A stretch of 8,797 nt of DNA from WTJY01 sp041568735 (GTDB lineage: Bacteria; Chloroflexota; Anaerolineae; Promineifilales; Promineifilaceae): positions 1-8,797 of the forward strand of contig JBFFZG010000208.1 in assembly GCA_041568735.1 (NCBI GenBank), read 5' to 3'. The notes below the pieces were generated by a model. That model had not been told where the DNA came from, did no database searches, and saw only the letters and a program-made list of their open reading frames with translations. The position numbers and the translations under genes are program-made. Below are positions 4,895 through 8,797 of the stretch, one piece after another (within the stretch, counting starts at the first letter, position 1; every line of letters begins with the position of its first letter).

Positions 4895-6595
4895 ATGGCT
4901 ATGATCTCAGGCTGGCAAATCGACGAACTGGTAGCGCTCGTGCGGGAGCGGTATCCGGACTGGCAGGATTTTTCCCACCCGGCCTTTGTGGCGGATGAAA
5001 TCGCCCCGAAGCGGGCGGCGGCCGCTCTGGCACGTGAGATACTCGGAAAAAGGGCGTTCAAGGAGCTGCTGGCGGCAGCCGCCTACGACGGGCTGATCGA
5101 GCGGCTGGAACAGCTGGGACAGGCGACCAGCCTGCTCTGGACGGCGCAGCCCCGGCGCGGGGACCTGGCGCTTCTCTACGACGAGCGGCTGAACCGCTGG
5201 GCCTTTGCCGAGCAGATGCGAGCCCTCCTCTATGAAAAACGGCCGTCGCCGGACCGGCTGGCGAGTTTTGGCGAATATTGCGACGCCAACGATCTGCCGA
5301 ACCGCTGGCCGTTTCCCACCTATTTCCTTTTTCTCGTCCGGCCGCACGCCGAAATCTTTGTCAAGCCGAGCGTGGCCCGCTGGTATCTCAAATTTATGGG
5401 CATGGGGGATCTCTACACCCCCCGGCCGTCGGCTGAGCTCTATGAACGGCTCAAAAAGAACTGGCACGGCCTGCTGGCCGAAATGAAAGGGGCCTATGGC
5501 TCGACCGACATGATCGACATGCAGAGCCTGATCTGGGTGGCCTTCGCGGTCAGCCAGGAGCGGGCCGGCCGGCTCGACTACCGGGGGCAGATCGCGCTCG
5601 ACCGGCCGCTGCCTCTCGGAGAGGACCGGGTGGAATACGCAGCGGAATCGAATGAAATTCAACCCGACCCGGACTCCGCGCCTCCTGCGGTGGGAGCGGC
5701 CGATGCGAGCAGCTACCTCTCGCTGGATGCGGTCGAGGCGGCGACCCTCATTCCGCGAAGCCGACTGGCCGATTGGATCGAGGTAATCGAGCGGAAGAAG
5801 CAGGCCATATTCTACGGGCCGCCGGGCACCGGCAAGACCTTCCTGGCCCGCCAGCTCGCCCGCCACCTGGCCGGCGAAGGAGATGGACTGGTTGAAATCG
5901 TCCAGTTCCACCCGGCCTTCGACTATGCGGATTTCGTCGAAGGAATCCGGCCGGTGACCGGGCCGGATGGGGCCCTCTCGTACGAGAACCGGCCCGGTGT
6001 CTTTCTCGACTTCTGCCGGCGGGCGGCCGGCCGGGGCGGCCGCTGTGTCCTGATCATCGACGAGATTAACCGGGCCCATCTCTCCCGGGTTTTCGGCGAA
6101 GTGATGGGGCTGCTCGACTACCGGCAGGAGAGCGTGACCCTGGCCAGCGGCCGCACCCTGCACATTCCCGGCAACGTCCGGCTGCTGGGAACGATGAACA
6201 CGGCGGATCGCTCGATCGCTCTGATCGATCACGCCCTGCGCCGCCGCTTCGTTTTCATCCACCTGACGCCGGATTTCGATCTGCTGCGCCGCTGGCACCG
6301 GGAGCGCACCGGCCTGGCCCTGGACCCCCTGATCGAACTGCTGGAGCAGCTCAACCGGGAGATCGGCGACGACGATTACGCCGTCGGCATCTCATTTTTT
6401 CTCCAGGATGACCTGGCGGACCGGCTGCCGTCGATCTGGAAGATGGAAATCGAGCCCTACCTGGAAGAGCTATTTTATTCCCGGCGCGAAGTGATGGATC
6501 GCTATCGTTGGGATACAATCCGGCCGCTCGTGGACCCTGCACGCCGACCTTCCCATGAGGCGGATTCCGGTTCCGAACCGGAGCCCCCTTCTTAA
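4895..6595 (+). CDS. McrB-like AAA+ ATPase/GTPase
   Basis: This 566-residue protein has an AAA+ domain of the McrB type (AAA_5). Walker A GPPGTGKT is at 308-315. Walker B CVLIIDEINRAH has D389 and E390. The McrB signature MNTADRS is at 434-440, and an arginine cluster RRRF at 449-452 supplies a candidate arginine finger. In characterised McrB the domain hydrolyses GTP and drives the McrC nuclease; here the nucleotide is unknown. The N-terminal 270 residues are helical with a patch NRWPFPTYFLFLVRP (about 136-150), followed by EIFVKPSVA. This resembles the lead domain of many stand-alone McrB-like proteins. The C-terminus has the usual final helix (WKMEIEPYLEELFYS...YRWDTIRPLV), so the protein looks full length. 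No mcrC is next to it. The start at 4895 (or 4901) is the only ATG choice after the in-frame stop at 4838; the ribosome site is weak. Confidence 0.88.
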   Translation: MAMISGWQIDELVALVRERYPDWQDFSHPAFVADEIAPKRAAAALAREILGKRAFKELLAAAAYDGLIERLEQLGQATSLLWTAQPRRGDLALLYDERLNRWAFAEQMRALLYEKRPSPDRLASFGEYCDANDLPNRWPFPTYFLFLVRPHAEIFVKPSVARWYLKFMGMGDLYTPRPSAELYERLKKNWHGLLAEMKGAYGSTDMIDMQSLIWVAFAVSQERAGRLDYRGQIALDRPLPLGEDRVEYAAESNEIQPDPDSAPPAVGAADASSYLSLDAVEAATLIPRSRLADWIEVIERKKQAIFYGPPGTGKTFLARQLARHLAGEGDGLVEIVQFHPAFDYADFVEGIRPVTGPDGALSYENRPGVFLDFCRRAAGRGGRCVLIIDEINRAHLSRVFGEVMGLLDYRQESVTLASGRTLHIPGNVRLLGTMNTADRSIALIDHALRRRFVFIHLTPDFDLLRRWHRERTGLALDPLIELLEQLNREIGDDDYAVGISFFLQDDLADRLPSIWKMEIEPYLEELFYSRREVMDRYRWDTIRPLVDPARRPSHEADSGSEPEPPS

Positions 6596-6607
6596 CTGGA
6601 GATGATT

Positions 6608-8635
6608 ATGTCAACCACCAGCAAGCGGCCGATGGCGGCCGAAGATCTCTATCAGCTGCAGCTCCTCACCGGAGCGGAGCTCTCCCCGGACGGCCGGGCG
6701 GTCATCTATTCGCTGCAGCAGGTCGACTCCAAAGACGAAAAGAAAACCTGCCACCTCTGGTATCTCGATCTCGAGGAAGGCGAACCGTGCCAGTTCACTT
6801 TCGGCAAACAGAGTGACACCGGGGCCCGCTGGTCGCCGGACAGCCGGACCATCGCCTTTCTTTCCAGCCGGGGTGAAGAGAATGGGAGCCGCCTGTTCCT
6901 GATCCCGGCCGGCGGTGGGGAAGCGCGCCCGCTGACCGAAGCGCTCGACGGCCGGATTGGCGATTTTGAGTGGTCGCCAGATGGATCCCGGCTGGTGGTC
7001 AATTTCCAGAAAAAAGATCCGGATGAAAAAGAGCGGGAAGAGGACGAGCAGAAGAAGAAGCTCGGCGTGATCGACCGCCGCATCACGCGGGCCTTCTACC
7101 GGACCGAAGGGGTTGGCTACGAGCCCCAGGAAAAATGGCATATCTGGACGGTCGATGTCGCCACAGGCGAGGCGGTGCAGATCACCGATGGGGAGTACGA
7201 CGAAACCAATCCGACCTGGTCGCCGGACGGCCGCCACATTCTCTTCCTTTCCCGCCGGGTGCCGGATTGGGATCGGGAGTTCGGCGGAGCCAACCTCTAC
7301 CTGGTGCCGGCCGAAGGGGGTGACATGCGGCAGGTACCCGCCCACGAAGGGAACAAATCGTCCCCCCGCTTTTCACCCGACGGCCGCTGGATCGCCTACT
7401 TCGGCGGCCGCTTCTCCCCCGGCTCCTGGTGGCAGAACACCGTCCTCTTCGTCACCCCGGTCGATCCGGCCGACGGCGAGGTGCGCGAGCTGACTTCCCG
7501 GCACGACATCGAACTCGGCTGCAGCACTCTGGGTGATTTCGGCAGCCCGCCTCCGCAGTCCCCACCCACCTGGTCGGCCGACGGCCGCACTATTTACACC
7601 AACGCCACCCGACACGGCGGCGGCCCGCTGCTCCGCTTGCGGCTGGCCGACGGGGAGCTTGAAACGGTCGTCGACGACGGCACGGTGATCGGCTATTTCA
7701 ATCTCGACCGGGCGCAGGAAAAGCTGCTCTATTTCAAGGCGACCCCGATCGACCCCTGCCAGCTCTACCTGCACGACCTCAGCAGCGGGGAAAACCGCTG
7801 CCTGACAGCCGTCAACCGCGAGCTCCTCAGCCAGATCGATTTCGGCCAGATCGAGGAGGTCTGGTTCAAGGGGCCGGCGGACAACGATCTGCAGGGTTGG
7901 ATCCTGACGCCGCCGGATTTCGATCCGAACAAGAGCTACCCGTCGATTCTCTATATCCACGGCGGTCCGCTCACCCAGTACGGCCGCACCTTTATGCACG
8001 AATTCTATGTTCTGGCTGCCCGGGGATACGTCGTCTTCTACACCAACCCGCGTGGTGGGCAGGGGTATGGGGAGGCGCATGCGAAGGCGATTTCCGGGCG
8101 CTGGGGTACGGCCGACTACGAAGATCTGATGGCCTGGACCGACTTTGTCGGCCAGAAACCCTTCATCGACCCGGAGCGGATGGGGGTCTGCGGCGGCAGC
8201 TACGGCGGCTACATGACCGGCATGATCATCGGCATGACCGATCACTTCAAGGCAGCCGTGCCGCAGCGCATGGTCAGCAACCTGATCAGCTTCCACGGCA
8301 CCAGCGATTTTAACTGGGGGGTCAAATACCTGGTCGGCATCGACGGGGAGCCCTGGAACAACCTCGAGGATTACTGGCGGATGTCGCCCATCAGCCTGGT
8401 TGGCAATGTCCGGACGCCGACGCTGGTCATCCATTCCGAGGGAGACCTGCGCTGCCCCCACGAGCAGGGAGAGCAGTATTTTGTCGCCCTGCGCCTGCGG
8501 GGCATCGATACCGAGCTGGTGCTGTTCCCCGGCGAGAACCACGGCCTGTCGCGCGGCGGCCGCACCGATCGGCGGATCGCCCGCATGAATCACATCGCCC
8601 GCTGGTTTGACCTCTACCTCAAGAACGAAGCGTGA
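6608..8635 (+). CDS. S9 family prolyl oligopeptidase (acylaminoacyl-peptidase type)
   Basis: This 675-residue serine peptidase lacks a signal peptide and is probably cytoplasmic. Such enzymes cut short peptides or remove N-acylated residues. The N-terminal propeller (about 15-430) carries repeated SPDG-type TolB/PD40 motifs: LSPDGR, WSPDSR, WSPDGS, WSPDGR, FSPDGR and WSADGR. The alpha/beta-hydrolase domain (about 445-673) has HGGP (451-454), which helps form the oxyanion hole. The nucleophile S531 is in GGSYGG, D613 is in SEGDLRCP and H645 is in ENHGLSRGG, so the triad is complete. The start at 6608 is preferred over the ATG at 6602 because GGAG lies 6 nt upstream of 6608 but touches 6602. 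It begins 12 bp after the McrB-like stop, so co-transcription is very likely. The downstream gene overlaps its stop by 4 bp. Family assignment is certain; the substrate is unknown. Confidence 0.96.
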   Translation: MSTTSKRPMAAEDLYQLQLLTGAELSPDGRAVIYSLQQVDSKDEKKTCHLWYLDLEEGEPCQFTFGKQSDTGARWSPDSRTIAFLSSRGEENGSRLFLIPAGGGEARPLTEALDGRIGDFEWSPDGSRLVVNFQKKDPDEKEREEDEQKKKLGVIDRRITRAFYRTEGVGYEPQEKWHIWTVDVATGEAVQITDGEYDETNPTWSPDGRHILFLSRRVPDWDREFGGANLYLVPAEGGDMRQVPAHEGNKSSPRFSPDGRWIAYFGGRFSPGSWWQNTVLFVTPVDPADGEVRELTSRHDIELGCSTLGDFGSPPPQSPPTWSADGRTIYTNATRHGGGPLLRLRLADGELETVVDDGTVIGYFNLDRAQEKLLYFKATPIDPCQLYLHDLSSGENRCLTAVNRELLSQIDFGQIEEVWFKGPADNDLQGWILTPPDFDPNKSYPSILYIHGGPLTQYGRTFMHEFYVLAARGYVVFYTNPRGGQGYGEAHAKAISGRWGTADYEDLMAWTDFVGQKPFIDPERMGVCGGSYGGYMTGMIIGMTDHFKAAVPQRMVSNLISFHGTSDFNWGVKYLVGIDGEPWNNLEDYWRMSPISLVGNVRTPTLVIHSEGDLRCPHEQGEQYFVALRLRGIDTELVLFPGENHGLSRGGRTDRRIARMNHIARWFDLYLKNEA

Positions 8636-8797
8636 TCGCGACGCCTTATTTGCCCGATCTCAGCCCCTACCGGGGGTCGGCGGCCGACGAAACCATCGGT
8701 CTCGAACCGCTGGCTGTCGGCTGGCTGAGGCGGGGGAAGCAGTTCGCCACCGGACCGGTGCCGGCCACTTTTCCCGCCCGCCTGCTGGCCTTCTGCC
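8632..8797 (+). CDS. Uncharacterised protein, N-terminal fragment (DLSPY...VGWL type)
   Basis: The gene starts at a GTG that overlaps the peptidase stop (GTGA) and runs off the right edge after 55 codons. The visible start contains YLPDLSPYRG (residues 6-15), then AVGWLRRGKQF (28-38), TGPVP (40-44) and FPARLLAFC. The spacing DLSPY...VGWL...F..GPVP..F...L resembles a family of short uncharacterised bacterial proteins seen in actinobacteria and other groups; I recall this only from the motif pattern. The 4-bp overlap implies translational coupling with the peptidase and makes it the third gene of the McrB-like operon. The ribosome site is weak. The reading frame stays open to the end of the window and its codon use matches its neighbours. 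Confidence 0.65.
   Translation, partial: MIATPYLPDLSPYRGSAADETIGLEPLAVGWLRRGKQFATGPVPATFPARLLAFC

Noticed and set aside
4907..6298. 463-codon open frame antisense to the McrB-like gene
   Set aside because: It mirrors the true gene in a GC-rich sequence. Its translation is low in recognisable motifs and rich in Arg/Pro/Gln, while the plus strand shows complete AAA+ motifs.
4895..6595. A complete McrBC restriction system
   Set aside because: No McrC-like gene is present in the window and the next gene is a peptidase.
7373..8593. 406-codon open frame antisense to the S9 peptidase
   Set aside because: The plus-strand gene has a full catalytic triad and propeller motifs; the antisense frame has no start signal and no domain pattern.

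Overview
This is an ordinary-looking stretch of a GC-rich bacterial chromosome, roughly 60-65% G+C by eye, with tightly packed genes. There are three lipoprotein genes with clean lipoboxes, a lspA-rluD pair, an orphan McrB-type AAA+ protein, a TolB-propeller S9 peptidase and a small SH3-like lipoprotein. Gene content and protein style suggest a Chloroflexota bacterium (Anaerolineae-like). That is inference from gene types, not from a marker gene. No RNA gene, CRISPR array, insertion sequence or phage gene is visible.

Layout, left to right. (1) Minus strand, 1-1060: lspA (signal peptidase II, with an unusual C-terminal extension carrying a fifth membrane segment), followed downstream by the first 39 codons of an RluD-type pseudouridine synthase that runs off the left edge. 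(2) Plus strand, 1185-3366: two lipoprotein genes in tandem. The first carries a von Willebrand A domain with a metal-site motif; the second is uncharacterised. A strong 12-15 bp hairpin separates them. (3) Minus strand, 4715-3368: a probable three-gene operon of an SH3-like cysteine-containing lipoprotein, a small two-helix membrane protein and a DinB-like protein with a hydrophobic N-terminus. Its last stop codon lies 1 bp from the stop of the convergent lipoprotein gene. (4) Plus strand, 4895-8797: a McrB-like AAA+ ATPase/GTPase, an S9 oligopeptidase 12 bp downstream, and a third gene overlapping the peptidase by 4 bp and cut by the right edge.

How the parts fit. LspA cleaves the signal peptides of prolipoproteins, and three of its potential substrates are encoded in this window, although they sit in separate transcription units. 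The divergent region 4716-4894 holds a good extended -10 promoter for the minus-strand operon. For the McrB-peptidase operon it holds a TTGTCA-N17-GACAAT promoter candidate, overlaid by a 7+7 bp dyad with 21-bp centre spacing that looks like an operator. The McrB-type protein has no McrC partner in view; its co-transcribed neighbours are a peptidase and an uncharacterised gene.

The best candidates for something new are the McrB-like/S9 peptidase/unknown operon with its dyad, the LspA C-terminal extension, the hairpin that may occlude translation of the second lipoprotein, and a marked excess of the palindrome CGGCCG across the whole window.
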